A stretch of 64,000 nucleotides of DNA from Acidobacteriota bacterium (GCA_003225315.1 QHZD01000017.1:264964-328963), one strand, 5' to 3'. Positions 41,272-50,690 are shown, counted from the stretch's first letter. Made by a program: numbers and translations. Notes: generated from the sequence alone by a model not told the origin.

Positions 41272-41760
41272 TTACTCGAATTCGCGGCGAGGAGCGGATT
41301 GCTCCGGGCCAACACGGCCAGCGGTGATTTCGGCCTTGAAATAGTTTTCGCCGAGGATGGGTGACCCCGCGAGGCGGCGGAGCATGGCGATCTGGCCGAC
41401 GTGATTGAGGGCGTCGGCAACCGGGCCTTGGAAAATTCCTTCTACTGATCCGTGCACGGGCTCGCCGGAAGCCAGGAAGTCATCAAACTTTTTTATGGCC
41501 GCAAAAAACCGCTCGATTTCGGCGTTCCAGGGCAGCGGCGTGGAATCGTGCCAGGTCTGCTGACCTTTGGCGATGGAAAGCGCCCAGTCAAACAAATCGC
41601 CCATGTGCGCAAGGATCTGCGCGGGTGTGCGCGTCTTGTCCCCGATGTGAAAGCTGTCGAAATGGGCCGGAGCGCCGCGCAGTGTTTTGCCGCCGCGGTA
41701 CGCCACGGTAGCCAGGGTATGGCGGAGAAATTGACGGGCAGATTCGGATGACTGGTCCAT
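41272..41760 (-). CDS. DinB-family protein
   Basis: About 162 residues forming a four-helix bundle of the DinB/YfiT type. Metal-ligand His residues are expected in APAHFDSFHIG, LAHMGDLFDWAL and ALNHVGQIAMLRRLAG; all are present. These proteins often act as thiol-dependent transferases using bacillithiol or mycothiol, which fits the bshB1 gene elsewhere in the window. The start at 41760 has GGGAG seven bases upstream, better than the longer frame from 41817. Confidence 0.85.
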   Translation of the reverse strand: MDQSSESARQFLRHTLATVAYRGGKTLRGAPAHFDSFHIGDKTRTPAQILAHMGDLFDWALSIAKGQQTWHDSTPLPWNAEIERFFAAIKKFDDFLASGEPVHGSVEGIFQGPVADALNHVGQIAMLRRLAGSPILGENYFKAEITAGRVGPEQSAPRREFE

Positions 41761-41820
41761 CGAAAAGCTCCCGAACGCAGCTTCCAAAGCAGGACGGTTA
41801 CGAAAACACGATAGCAAAGA

Positions 41821-41864
41821 GTTTTAACACAGAGTACTCCGAGAACACAGGGGGACACAGCGAA
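41821..41864. repeat. ACAGAG-type dispersed repeat fragment
   Basis: The tract TTTTAACACAGAGTAC, then ACACAGGGGGACACAG, resembles a repeat found between genes in many environmental genomes. A related tract, TAACGCAGAGACACGGAGG, lies at 52679-52697. It is non-coding. Confidence 0.45.
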
Positions 41865-41965
41865 AACGAGACAGAGGGGAAAGGGAGTAATCGTTCAATT
41901 CGGGACGATGAAAAAAGGATGATCGAAGCTCCAAGAGGCTCTGACGCAGCTTAGTGATACGATGA

Positions 41966-41993
41966 AATACCGGTATTCTACCCAGGAATACCG
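41966..41993. promoter_or_regulatory. Palindromic operator-like site upstream of the GH16 gene
   Basis: AATACCGGTATT (41966-41977) is a perfect 12-bp palindrome. Its right half is reused in CGGTATTC-TACCCAG-GAATACCG (41971-41993), a perfect 8-bp inverted repeat. Three GAATACC-type half-sites lie about 50 bases before the GH16 start, a likely place for a repressor or activator. No protein partner is identified. Confidence 0.55.
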
Positions 41994-42039
41994 AGGAGTT
42001 GAGACTCGGGCTATCGTCCTCCTTCTTGGGGAGCGCAAA

Positions 42040-43602
42040 ATGTCGATGATCAGTTTGGGAAATTCCCGTTTCGTTTTCCGTGGTGGTTTCCTTCTCGCGG
42101 TCCTTTTCTTGTTTTTGGCTGGGGCAGGCCAAGCCAATGCACAGGCAAGTGCGCAATGCACCAATCAAGGCGTCGGCAATTCAACATCCGGCAGTGTCAC
42201 TTGGACACCACAATTCTGCCAGGAATTTAACGACGTGGCGCTGACTGCCATTGATACCACGGTGTGGAGTTTTGACGTTGGTGGTGGCGGCTGGGGAAAC
42301 AACGAGGTGGAAGTCTACTGCGGACCTCCGGGTTATGTGGGCAACGACTCTAAATGTCCCAATAGCCTGACTACATCTAACAACGCCTACATTGACGGCG
42401 GCGGCAATCTGGTGATTCAAGCCATCAACAATGGGGGCACGTGGCTTTCAACGAGAATGAAAACGCAAGGCCTCGAGAATTTCACGTACGGGCGAATCGA
42501 AGCCAACATTCAGGTCCCCGATACGACAAACCAAGGGCTGTGGCCAGCTTTTTGGTCGCTGGGAACCAACATCACCACCGTAGGTTGGCCGACCTGCGGG
42601 GAAGATGACTTCATGGAAGTCTGGTCCCCTCAGGTATTGAACGGACCCGGTACTGGCGGAAACATATCTACGATTCACACCAAGAGTACCGATGGCGCCG
42701 GCGTTCAGACGAATAAACACACCTTTAAGTTTCCAACTGGAATGGCGAACAATACGGCCTTGCACAAATACGGCGTGATTTGGTCGGCAAACATGGTGCA
42801 GCATTACGTGGACGACCCTACCCATCCCTTCTATATCGCCACGATCAGCGACCTCGGTGCCGGCGATTTGTGGCCGTTTAATGCCAGCAGCTTTATTCTT
42901 TTGAATCTGGCCGTTGGAGGTACTTTGGGTGGCAGCCCCAGCGGGCTTGCTAGTCCGACCCAGCCTTATTTGGTGGACTACGTTCGCCAGTACAAAGCGT
43001 CGGCAGTGCCGCGCCCGGTATTGCCCGCTCCTCCTCCGATCACGGTTAAAGCGGGTGATAGCGGCGGGGTTGCAAACACCAGTAAATTTACTCCAGGGTT
43101 GACCAGCGGAGCAGGTTTTGTATTTTTCAGTTGCTCAACGAACGCCCCCAAGTCCTCATGCTCGGTCAGCACGAGTGACCCCATCAGCCCGTTTGTGGCC
43201 AATTCCAGCCCATCGGGTGCAGCGGAAACCGTGACGGTCACGGTGACCACCACGGCCAACTCGATCTTGCCACCCTTCTTCGTCAATCCGCGGGTGCGCT
43301 TCTGGGCGCCGATTGTACTCGCGCAACTTATGGTCTCGGTTGTAGCATTCCTCCTTGCCCTGCGAACGCAGCGCCGCGCTTGGTGCCACCTCTGTGGCAT
43401 GGCCGCGATACTGATTCTTGTGAGTGGGGCTCTTACCAGCTGTGGGGGCAATTCACCTCCACCGCCCCCTCCCCCTGGCAACAATGGAACGCCTCCGGGA
43501 TCCTACACAGTAACCGTTTACGCGTTCACCGAAAGCAACACCAGCGACGGAAGCAATGCCAATGCTGACGCAAACGTCGCTATTCCTTTGACCGTGAACT
43601 GA
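42040..43602 (+). CDS. GH16 family glycoside hydrolase (beta-glucanase-like)
   Basis: About 520 residues. The signal peptide (FRGGFLLAVLFLFLAGAGQANAQ) leads to a GH16 jelly roll: WTPQFCQEFNDVALTAIDTT, NLVIQAINNGGTW, FTYGRIEANIQVPDTTNQGL, WPAFWSLGTN, and the catalytic EDDFMEVW, where the two Glu are nucleophile and acid/base (family pattern E-x-D-x-x-E). KYGVIWSANMVQHYVDD and FILLNLAVGGTLGG complete the domain. The C-terminus has an Ig-like stretch, a membrane helix (AILILVSGALTSCGGN) and a Pro-rich linker. It probably cleaves beta-1,3-glucan at the cell surface. GGGAG lies six bases before the ATG. Confidence 0.9.
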   Translation: MSMISLGNSRFVFRGGFLLAVLFLFLAGAGQANAQASAQCTNQGVGNSTSGSVTWTPQFCQEFNDVALTAIDTTVWSFDVGGGGWGNNEVEVYCGPPGYVGNDSKCPNSLTTSNNAYIDGGGNLVIQAINNGGTWLSTRMKTQGLENFTYGRIEANIQVPDTTNQGLWPAFWSLGTNITTVGWPTCGEDDFMEVWSPQVLNGPGTGGNISTIHTKSTDGAGVQTNKHTFKFPTGMANNTALHKYGVIWSANMVQHYVDDPTHPFYIATISDLGAGDLWPFNASSFILLNLAVGGTLGGSPSGLASPTQPYLVDYVRQYKASAVPRPVLPAPPPITVKAGDSGGVANTSKFTPGLTSGAGFVFFSCSTNAPKSSCSVSTSDPISPFVANSSPSGAAETVTVTVTTTANSILPPFFVNPRVRFWAPIVLAQLMVSVVAFLLALRTQRRAWCHLCGMAAILILVSGALTSCGGNSPPPPPPPGNNGTPPGSYTVTVYAFTESNTSDGSNANADANVAIPLTVN

Positions 43603-43697
43603 ACTGCACTCTCTTCCCGAGAAAGACGCATCAACGACTAAGGGAGCACGACTAGCTTTATCCATGTAAATGAGATTTGCGGAAACGACGGCGCGAA

Positions 43698-44237
43698 TCA
43701 GGCGAGATTCAAGGCGCGCTTGAAGGAGCCCTTCTCGGCGTCGATTTTCTTCTGGAGCTGGAGGATGGCGTACAGAAGCGCTTCGGGGCGCGGCGGGCAG
43801 CCGGGAACGTAAACATCGACGGGAATAACCTGATTGCAGCCTTGCACGATGGCGTAATTGTTGAACACACCGCCGGAAGTGGCGCAAGCGCCCATTGAGA
43901 TAACCCACTTGGGCTCGGGCATTTGGTCGTAAAGCAGGCGGATCACTGGGGCCATTTTTTGCGAGAGGCGGCCGGCAACGATCATCAGGTCGGCCTGGCG
44001 AGGCGACGGGCGGAAAACTTCTGCGCCGAAGCGCGCGACGTCAAAGCGCGCGGCAGCCATGGACATCATTTCGATGGCACAACAGGCCAATCCGAAGCCG
44101 AGTGGCCAGATGGAGCTTTTGCGCGCCCAGTTCACGGCCTTATCGAGCGTGGTGAAGATAATGCCTTCGTCTTCTAGAAGCTTGCCGAAGTCGTCGGGCT
44201 TGGTGAGCGTGACGTGTTTGCCGAGTGATGTGCTCAT
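43698..44237 (-). CDS. nuoB: NADH-quinone oxidoreductase subunit B
   Basis: A 179-residue NuoB. The N2 cluster Cys residues are in [10 protein letters not shown] (adjacent pair), GACATSGG and [54 protein letters not shown] and [15 protein letters not shown] follow the family closely. It sits between FeS N6 and the quinone site in complex I. No other nuo gene is next to it, so this copy is separate from any nuo operon. Length is normal, and it appears intact. Confidence 0.94.
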   Translation of the reverse strand: MSTSLGKHVTLTKPDDFGKLLEDEGIIFTTLDKAVNWARKSSIWPLGFGLACCAIEMMSMAAARFDVARFGAEVFRPSPRQADLMIVAGRLSQKMAPVIRLLYDQMPEPKWVISMGACATSGGVFNNYAIVQGCNQVIPVDVYVPGCPPRPEALLYAILQLQKKIDAEKGSFKRALNLA

Positions 44238-44383
44238 GGTGTTTCTTCTACGTTATTTTCGCATAGGGGGCGGTTAGAGACAAATTGCTATCTCAGTTTC
44301 CGGAGCCGGTACCCAGCTCGGCACGAAGGCTTGAGGACAAGTTAAATCACTGCAATTATGGGTGGAGAGGACCACCTGCTTCT

Positions 44384-44860
44384 ATGTCTAGATTCTCATT
44401 CCCTTGGCGCTCGAAGACATACTTCGGTGGCGCGATGTGCGCAATTCTGGTTTTGACTCTCATTGGAGACCGTGTTCTTAACGGCTCGCGCGGTGAACAG
44501 ATTCATCGGCAGCTTGTCGCGGAATCCCGTTCACTGGAACAAATGCCCAATTCGACCTTGCTCGCGTCGGTTGACAGTTTTAGCGTATGGAATTCCCACA
44601 AGGCGTTAGTGGACGCGAAGTACGCCACTGCCGCTGACTATAAGTCGATTCAGGAGTTCTACGATCGGGAATTGGCTACTCGTGGGTGGAAGTCCGTTGG
44701 TACGCAATACCTTAAAGTATGGGGGCGGGATTACGGCGGTAAAGAAGTTGACTACTGCAAGGGTCCGTGGTCTGCTTCGCTTGAATTCCCCGGACAAAAA
44801 CCGGGCTATCACTACACATACTCTATCAATTTTTCTTGGGGACTAAGGTCCTGCGAATAG
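44384..44860 (+). CDS. Hypothetical single-pass membrane protein
   Basis: About 158 residues. An N-terminal membrane helix (YFGGAMCAILVLTLIGDRV) is followed by a soluble domain of mixed alpha/beta character: KALVDAKYATAADYKSIQEF, YDRELATRGWKSVGTQYLKVW, YCKGPWSASLEFPGQ. The RELATRGWK phrase resembles small periplasmic proteins that handle peptides or lipids, but no family is certain. GC content is lower than the flanking genes. The ATG before the helix is chosen; an open frame upstream to 44285 is less protein-like. Confidence 0.65.
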   Translation: MSRFSFPWRSKTYFGGAMCAILVLTLIGDRVLNGSRGEQIHRQLVAESRSLEQMPNSTLLASVDSFSVWNSHKALVDAKYATAADYKSIQEFYDRELATRGWKSVGTQYLKVWGRDYGGKEVDYCKGPWSASLEFPGQKPGYHYTYSINFSWGLRSCE

Positions 44861-44896
44861 GCGCAGCTGACGTTGCGCAGCGGCCTGAGCCAAGGT

Positions 44897-46393
44897 TCAA
44901 GAGGTCAGTAAATAGTCGGATGCGGAGACGGAGCGCATGCGGCGAAGATAGGAGACGACGGAACCGGGCCAGAGGGTGGTGATTTCGCCGGTTTGCTGGT
45001 CTTGATACCAACTGTGGCAGCCGCCGGACTGCCAGACGGTGCCGGACATCCGGCGATAGATTTCATCGACGAATGACTGCTGGATTTCGGGGCGGACTTC
45101 CAGGACGCGCTGCTTCCGGCTCTTCATAAGTTTCAGGCAATTTATGGTGTAGCGGACCTGAGCTTCGATCATCAGCACGACGGAATTGTGGCCCAAGCCA
45201 GTGTTCGGACCGAGCAGTATAAACAGATTGGGAAATCCGCTTACGGTGACGCCGAGATAGGCGGTCATGCGCTTTCCCCAGGCGTCGTGAATTTCGACGC
45301 CGCTCTTCCCCACCACGCGGCAGCCGATCAGCGGTTCGGTGGCGCGGAAGCCAGTGCCGTAAATCAGAACATCGATAGGGCGTTCAACGCCGTCGCGCGT
45401 GACGATGCTGTGCTCGCAGACTTCAGCGATTCCATCCGTGACGAACTCGACGTTTGCGCGATTAAGAGTCGGATAGTAATCGTCGGAAACGAGGACACGT
45501 TTGCAGCCCAACTGATACTTCGGGGTGAGCGCCTCGCGGAGCTTGGGATCCTTGATCCTACGGGCCATGTGCCGGAGAGCGATGGCCTCGGCTTTTTTGC
45601 GGATGGATTCGTTGCCGAGAAATCCGAGAACGCGAAACTCCTGGCGCCAGAAAATATATTGCCGAAAAGCCCAACGGGTTAACGGTATGCGGCGAAAGCG
45701 GTGCTTCCATTTTTCGGAGATGGCGAAGTCCATCCGCGGAACGATCCAGGGCGGCGTTCGCTGGAAAAGATAAAGTTTGCCGACGCGGGGCGCGATTTGC
45801 GGAACGAATTGAATGGCGCTTGCGCCGGTGCCAACGACGGCGACGTTTTTTGCGTCCAGATTCACGCCATAGTCCCACGCTGAGGAATGAAACGCCGGAC
45901 CTGAAAACCGTTCAAGGCCGGGTAATTCCGGATAGTGCGGGACGTGCAACGCGCCCATGCCGGAGACAAGCACGCGCGCCCGAATGCGCACTCCATCAGC
46001 GGCGGTTATGTTCCACACACTCTCGGATTCATCCCAAGCTGCTTCCTGGAAACGCGTATTCAAGCGGAGATGCGGCGCCAGCCCGTAGCGCTCGACACAA
46101 CGTTTCAGGTAGTCGTGGATTTCCTGCTGGCCCGGATACATGCGTGTCCACTCCGTGGATGGAGCGAACGAAAACGAATAAAGATGCGATGGGATGTCGC
46201 AGGCGCAGCCGGGGTAGCGATTCTCCCACCACGTGCCGCCAATTTCTTCGCTCTTTTCGAAGATGAGAAATGATTGCATGCCGGCTTCGAGAAGCTTGAT
46301 GCCCATGCAGATTCCGGAAAAACCGGCACCGACGATTAGCACGTCGACATTGGTGACACGCGAGTTGGAAGAAAAAGCACCGGATGCGGTCAT
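44897..46393 (-). CDS. Flavin-containing Baeyer-Villiger-type monooxygenase
   Basis: About 498 residues. VLIVGAGFSGICMGIKLLEAG binds FAD and VAVVGTGASAIQFVPQIA binds NADPH. The Baeyer-Villiger fingerprint F-x-G-x3-H-x3-W is met by FSGPAFHSSAWDY. GGTWWENRYPGCACDIPSHLY and LIYGTGFRATEPL are typical. It inserts an oxygen next to a ketone to give an ester. The ATG overlaps the stop of the upstream esterase gene by four bases (ATGA), so the two are co-translated. The esterase would hydrolyse the ester product, a sensible two-step ketone breakdown. Confidence 0.92.
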   Translation of the reverse strand: MTASGAFSSNSRVTNVDVLIVGAGFSGICMGIKLLEAGMQSFLIFEKSEEIGGTWWENRYPGCACDIPSHLYSFSFAPSTEWTRMYPGQQEIHDYLKRCVERYGLAPHLRLNTRFQEAAWDESESVWNITAADGVRIRARVLVSGMGALHVPHYPELPGLERFSGPAFHSSAWDYGVNLDAKNVAVVGTGASAIQFVPQIAPRVGKLYLFQRTPPWIVPRMDFAISEKWKHRFRRIPLTRWAFRQYIFWRQEFRVLGFLGNESIRKKAEAIALRHMARRIKDPKLREALTPKYQLGCKRVLVSDDYYPTLNRANVEFVTDGIAEVCEHSIVTRDGVERPIDVLIYGTGFRATEPLIGCRVVGKSGVEIHDAWGKRMTAYLGVTVSGFPNLFILLGPNTGLGHNSVVLMIEAQVRYTINCLKLMKSRKQRVLEVRPEIQQSFVDEIYRRMSGTVWQSGGCHSWYQDQQTGEITTLWPGSVVSYLRRMRSVSASDYLLTS

Positions 46394-47316
46394 GCGCGGG
46401 CCACTACTTCCCTGTTCCACTCCGCTGGCGCAACGTGCGCGCGGAAAAAGTCAGCGCTTTCTCGAAGCGATTGACGGGCTTCGGGAATCAGATGCGGGGC
46501 GAGTTGCCAGGCATGGGGAACGACGGACCAGATTTTTAGTTCGACGGAGACGCCGGCGGCGCGGGCACGCTCGGCGAGGCGCGTGGAATCATCGCGCAAG
46601 ACTTCATCGGCGCCGACGTGAATCAGAAGCGGCGGAAGTCCGACGAGATCGGCGTACAGAGGAGACGCCAGCGGATTGCGCGGATCGGTGTCACCGAGAT
46701 AGTAGTGCGCCGAAGCCGCGACATCGAGCCCGTTGAAGATAGCGCAGCGATCGCTGTTGGTTCGAATGGAATCGCCGGTAGCGGCGAGGTCGGTCCAGGG
46801 GGAAAAGACAGCAGCCGCCGCTGGAAGCGGATCACCCGCGTTGCGAAGAGCGACCATGAGCGAGAGTGCCAGCCCACCTCCTGCCGATTCGCCCGCCACG
46901 ACGATGCACTGCGACGGATAACCGGCGCTCAGAAGTGCACGGTAGAACGCCACGGCGTCCTCCACGGCGGCAGGAAACCGATGCTCGGGCGCAAGACGAT
47001 AGTCCGGAGCGAAAACGCAAAACCCATGGAGCGCATAGTAAGCGGTGATGGGACGGTGTGTCTCCGCCGAGCAGCCAAAATAGCCCCCACCATGAAGATA
47101 CAAGAGCACTGTGTCGCCAGGCATTGGGCTTTCGAGACGTTCCCCGGGGACCCCGCCGACATGCGCGGGAGAAATTTGAACTGTTGGCGGAACCTTGTAG
47201 GGATCCGGGCGAAGAATCTGGCGGGCGACGCGGTAATCGCGCACGCCTTTCAAACGGCGCTTGACGCGCCACTTGACGATCAAGACCGAAAGCCGCGCTT
47301 GAAGACTGACCGGCAT
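46390..47316 (-). CDS. HSL-family alpha/beta hydrolase (esterase)
   Basis: A 308-residue hormone-sensitive-lipase type esterase. The oxyanion motif HGGGYFGCS and the nucleophile elbow GESAGGGLAL (Ser about 158) are intact. The Asp is in ADEVLRDDSTRLAE and the His in VPHAWQLAP. FAPDYRLAPEHRFPAAVEDA is the family's signature strand-helix. It is cytoplasmic. It lies directly upstream of, and overlaps, the Baeyer-Villiger monooxygenase gene, which suggests that it hydrolyses the esters that enzyme makes. Confidence 0.92.
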   Translation of the reverse strand: MPVSLQARLSVLIVKWRVKRRLKGVRDYRVARQILRPDPYKVPPTVQISPAHVGGVPGERLESPMPGDTVLLYLHGGGYFGCSAETHRPITAYYALHGFCVFAPDYRLAPEHRFPAAVEDAVAFYRALLSAGYPSQCIVVAGESAGGGLALSLMVALRNAGDPLPAAAAVFSPWTDLAATGDSIRTNSDRCAIFNGLDVAASAHYYLGDTDPRNPLASPLYADLVGLPPLLIHVGADEVLRDDSTRLAERARAAGVSVELKIWSVVPHAWQLAPHLIPEARQSLRESADFFRAHVAPAEWNREVVARA

Positions 47317-47464
47317 TCCCCGCCATCACATTGGGAGTTTAGGACGGAGAGAGGATATCACTCCTGTGATTCCGCCGTGAGAAGGAAACCGGCAAGCGCA
47401 GGTGCGGCGAGATGCAATAGGCCGGCGAAGCAAGGGCGTTGCGTCGCCGGCCCGGGCTGCGGTC

Positions 47465-48793
47465 CTAGAGCGAACGCAGGAAGGTGATCAGTTGGTTTTG
47501 CTGCGTGGTGCTCAAGTTGTTGAAGTTGTTGAGCACCGGCTGAGCTTCGTTGCGGTGCCGTTGAATGGTGTCGTAGAAAGTGACGGAGCGGCCGTCGTGG
47601 AGCAGCTCCGTGCGCGTACGGACTCCCCAAAGAGGAGGCGTACGCATTTTTTGGGCGGTTTCCTGCCCGCCGGTTTGCACGATCCCGTCGCCGGTGCCGA
47701 TGTTGTGCAGTAGGAAGTCGCTGTAGGGATGAATGACCTTGCTGCCCAGCGAAGGCGGAACGGTGAAGGCGCCGGCGGCGACCGCTGTTCCAGGCGGCGC
47801 GGTTGTTATCGAAGAAACATGGCAAATGTCGCAGCCGACGTTGTGAAATAGGGTTGCGCCCGCGACGCCATCTGAGGAAGTGGCTAACGCCGTGTCGCGC
47901 GGCGGCACTTTTGTCGCTCGCATAAAACGAGCGAAATGATCCATGTCCGTGAGGCCCTCGGAATCGGGCGTGTTGTCGTTGGGATCGGGAACGACGTCGC
48001 ACAGACGAGTGACGTCAACATTGTTGGGGGGCAGGCGATTGCTGATGCCCATTTCGTTCAAATAAGCGTCGCTGGAGAACGAAAGCAGCGAGGCATGCTG
48101 GTTCTTCCATCCAAAGCGGCCCACGGCGAGCGCGCCGCTGGCTTCCAGAACGGGAACGCGCACGGTTTCACCGCAGATGAGGCCGCCTGTGTTTGAGCAT
48201 TGGGACGATGCGAGATTGAGAAGCGTCTGATCGGCGATGGATTCAACGAAACCGTCACCGATGGTGTTGAGCGACATGCGGAACGCGCGAATAGTTTCCG
48301 CGGTGCTAATGCGCTCTTGCCCTTGCGTCTGAGGAAAGTTGTAGGGCTGCGGTGGGCCGCCGTTGACAGTGATGGTGTCAACAGCGGGACAGATGGCCCG
48401 CTGGTTGATGAGCGACCGGTTGGCGATGGTGACTGTTCCATCGGCAAGGGTGGCCGTGGCGGCGACAAAGTTCCCAAAGGAGTCTTGGTGTCCGGCGCGG
48501 AGTTCCTTGACCTGACTGGTTGAGCCGGTGACCGGGTTTTGATGGCATTCGCGACAGGATTGCGCATTGAAGATAGGGCCAAGTCCATCGCCGATTGCTT
48601 CGGTTTCTTCAAATTTGCCGCGATCCATTGTGAAGGTGGCGGAGTCCGTCAAGCCATTGGGTTGATTGTCGTAACCGGATGGAGCCTCAATCGCCGTACT
48701 GGCGTTTTGACCCGAAGATGGACCGGCCATGGCAAATGCTATCGCCAATCCCGTGAGTAGACACACGTAGAGTATCGGTCGCTTGGACCACAT
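47465..48793 (-). CDS. Di-haem oxidoreductase family cytochrome c
   Basis: A 442-residue exported protein (signal ILYVCLLTGLAIAFAMAG) of the DHOR (di-haem oxidoreductase, putative thiol oxidoreductase) type. Two haem c sites are CRECH (about residue 80) and CDICH (about 318), with Met in PPLWGVRTRTELLHDGRS acting as a possible ligand region. LGPIFNAQSCRECHQNPVTG and FGWKNQHASLLSFSSDAYL are characteristic. The redox partner is not encoded beside it. GGAGG lies nine bases before the ATG. Confidence 0.9.
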   Translation of the reverse strand: MWSKRPILYVCLLTGLAIAFAMAGPSSGQNASTAIEAPSGYDNQPNGLTDSATFTMDRGKFEETEAIGDGLGPIFNAQSCRECHQNPVTGSTSQVKELRAGHQDSFGNFVAATATLADGTVTIANRSLINQRAICPAVDTITVNGGPPQPYNFPQTQGQERISTAETIRAFRMSLNTIGDGFVESIADQTLLNLASSQCSNTGGLICGETVRVPVLEASGALAVGRFGWKNQHASLLSFSSDAYLNEMGISNRLPPNNVDVTRLCDVVPDPNDNTPDSEGLTDMDHFARFMRATKVPPRDTALATSSDGVAGATLFHNVGCDICHVSSITTAPPGTAVAAGAFTVPPSLGSKVIHPYSDFLLHNIGTGDGIVQTGGQETAQKMRTPPLWGVRTRTELLHDGRSVTFYDTIQRHRNEAQPVLNNFNNLSTTQQNQLITFLRSL

Positions 48794-48995
48794 CGCGAGG
48801 ACCCTCCCTATTTACAGCGTTTCAGACGTGATTCTGGCAGCCGGGATGAACAAGGGTTGGGTAAGTTGGACCCGGGGAAATCGCGGCCAAATTATTCGAG
48901 TAACAAAAAGATGTCAATAGTACTTCCGGTTACTTCGCGGGCCATCGATGCACTGTGAAGACCAGTGAGCGAGAGTTGGGAGTATCTTCGGATTG

Positions 48996-50024
48996 TCAGA
49001 CCGCAAGGACGACTTTGCCGAATTGCGAACTGGATTCGAGATAAGCGTGGGCAGCGGCAGCTTCGGCGAGCGGAAATACGCGGTCAACGATGGGTCTAAG
49101 GCGGCCGGCGGTAACAAGTTTTATCACGGTGTGCAGTTCGGACTTGGTGCCCATGTAGGAGCCGAGGAGCGAAAGCTGACGGCTGAAAAGAAAGCGGAGA
49201 TCAACCTTGGCGTCGTAGCCGGTCGTAGCCCCGCAAGTGACCAGGCGGCCTCCAGCGGCCAAGCTAGCGAGGCTGTCGTCCCAAGTGGCCGTGCCAACGT
49301 GTTCGAAGACAATATCTACACCGCGCTTATTGGTGATGCGGTGCACTTCATCGCGGATTTTTTGCGTTTTGTGGTTGATAAAATGGTCGGCGCCGAGCTG
49401 CTTTGCTTTCTGCAATTTTTCGTCGGTGCTCGCAGTGGCAAGTACTCGCGCGCCGAAAAATTTTGCGATTTGAATCGCGGCGCTACCAACGCCGCTACCC
49501 GCCCCGAGGACGAGAATATCCTCGCCGGGCTGCAGCTCTGCGCGGGCTACCAGCATGTGCCACGCCGTTTGGAAGACCAGAGGAATTGACGCGGCTTCTT
49601 CAAAGGTGAGGTTTTCGGGATACGGAAGGCAATTCACCTCGGGGGCGCGGACGAACTCGGCGCAACCACCATCGATTAGGTAGCCAAGATTAGTGAACTG
49701 GCGGCAGCGATTGTCCTGGCCGGAGAGGCAAGCGGTGCATTTGGCGCAGGTCACGCCAGGGGCGAGGACAACTTTTTGGCCTACACGGACAGTGGTGACA
49801 TCCGCGCCAAGTTGGGCAATTTCACCCGATACGTCGCTGCCTGGAATGTGCGGAAGCGGGATCGGCACGCCTGGGATGCCGCGGCGCACCCAGAGATCGA
49901 GGTGATTCAGCGCGCAAGCCTTGACGCGGACGAGGACTTCGTTCGGGCGAATGCTGGGTTCTGGAGCGTCCTCATACTTGAGGACGTCCGGCGCGCCGTG
50001 CTGATGGAAGATGATTGCCTTCAT
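48996..50024 (-). CDS. Zinc-binding MDR-family alcohol dehydrogenase
   Basis: A 342-residue medium-chain dehydrogenase. The structural zinc Cys residues are in CAKCTACLSGQDNRC (four Cys). The catalytic domain has ALNHLDLWVRRGIPGVPIPL and PGSDVSGEIAQLGADVTTV. The cofactor domain has ILVLGAGSGVGSAAIQIAKFFG (GAGSGVG) and LATASTDEKLQKAKQLGADH, as in quinone oxidoreductase-like members. The first catalytic-zinc Cys position reads ALNHLD (no Cys), so catalytic zinc is probably absent while structural zinc remains. GGAG precedes the ATG. The substrate is unknown. Confidence 0.9.
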   Translation of the reverse strand: MKAIIFHQHGAPDVLKYEDAPEPSIRPNEVLVRVKACALNHLDLWVRRGIPGVPIPLPHIPGSDVSGEIAQLGADVTTVRVGQKVVLAPGVTCAKCTACLSGQDNRCRQFTNLGYLIDGGCAEFVRAPEVNCLPYPENLTFEEAASIPLVFQTAWHMLVARAELQPGEDILVLGAGSGVGSAAIQIAKFFGARVLATASTDEKLQKAKQLGADHFINHKTQKIRDEVHRITNKRGVDIVFEHVGTATWDDSLASLAAGGRLVTCGATTGYDAKVDLRFLFSRQLSLLGSYMGTKSELHTVIKLVTAGRLRPIVDRVFPLAEAAAAHAYLESSSQFGKVVLAV

Positions 50025-50239
50025 GAGAACTCCCGCGCGTTAAAATGGCCTGGGTACGCTATCACCGCGACAAAAATGTGTCTAGAAAGCACTGCGGCAA
50101 AGAACGGAAAGACTGGCCGCCTGAACCGGTGCACACGTACCACTTGAAACGCTGGCAACGGGGGAGTAGGATTTTCTCCTCTCGGCCCCGCAGGAACGCG
50201 CCACTGCGTTCCTCGTAACAACTACAGGAGTCAATGACA

Positions 50240-50656
50240 ATGCCAACTACCAAGGAGTTCAGCATCCACCTGGAAGACCGGCCGGGCACTCTCGGGAAAG
50301 TTTGCCGGGCGCTCGCCGATCGCAACGTAAACATTATTGCGTTCCAGTCCGCACCTGTCGAAGGAAAGAGTCTGGTACATCTCGTCGTGGACAACCCCAC
50401 AACTGCGAGGACCGTGCTGGATTCAGAAAAGCTGTCTTACAAAGAGACCGAAGTGGCGCGCGTGACGTTGCCCCACCGCGCCGGCGAACTCGCGCGGGCC
50501 GCTGAGCGGCTCGGCGATGCCAAGATCAATATCAACTTTGCGTTTTGCGGCTCGGAACCGGGGAGGAACGAGCCGGTTCTTTACTTCGGCGTGGCAGATG
50601 CCGGCCGCGCCGCGACAATTCTCGACCAAGCGGCTTCAGCCGCGGCCGGGCGCTGA
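50240..50656 (+). CDS. Double ACT-domain protein
   Basis: About 138 residues made of two ACT domains: FSIHLEDRPGTLGKVCRALA and NVNIIAFQSAPVEGKSLVHL, then ARVTLPHRAGELARAAERLG and KININFAFCGSEPGRNEPVL. The D/H-R-P/A-G-x-L motifs are the ligand-binding turns. Stand-alone ACT proteins sense amino acids and may bind an enzyme partner. GGAG is nine bases before this ATG and only three before an earlier one at 50234. It is followed by a strong terminator. Confidence 0.88.
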   Translation: MPTTKEFSIHLEDRPGTLGKVCRALADRNVNIIAFQSAPVEGKSLVHLVVDNPTTARTVLDSEKLSYKETEVARVTLPHRAGELARAAERLGDAKININFAFCGSEPGRNEPVLYFGVADAGRAATILDQAASAAAGR

Positions 50657-50690
50657 CCCGCGACCAGCATACAAGTCATTACAGAAGCTT

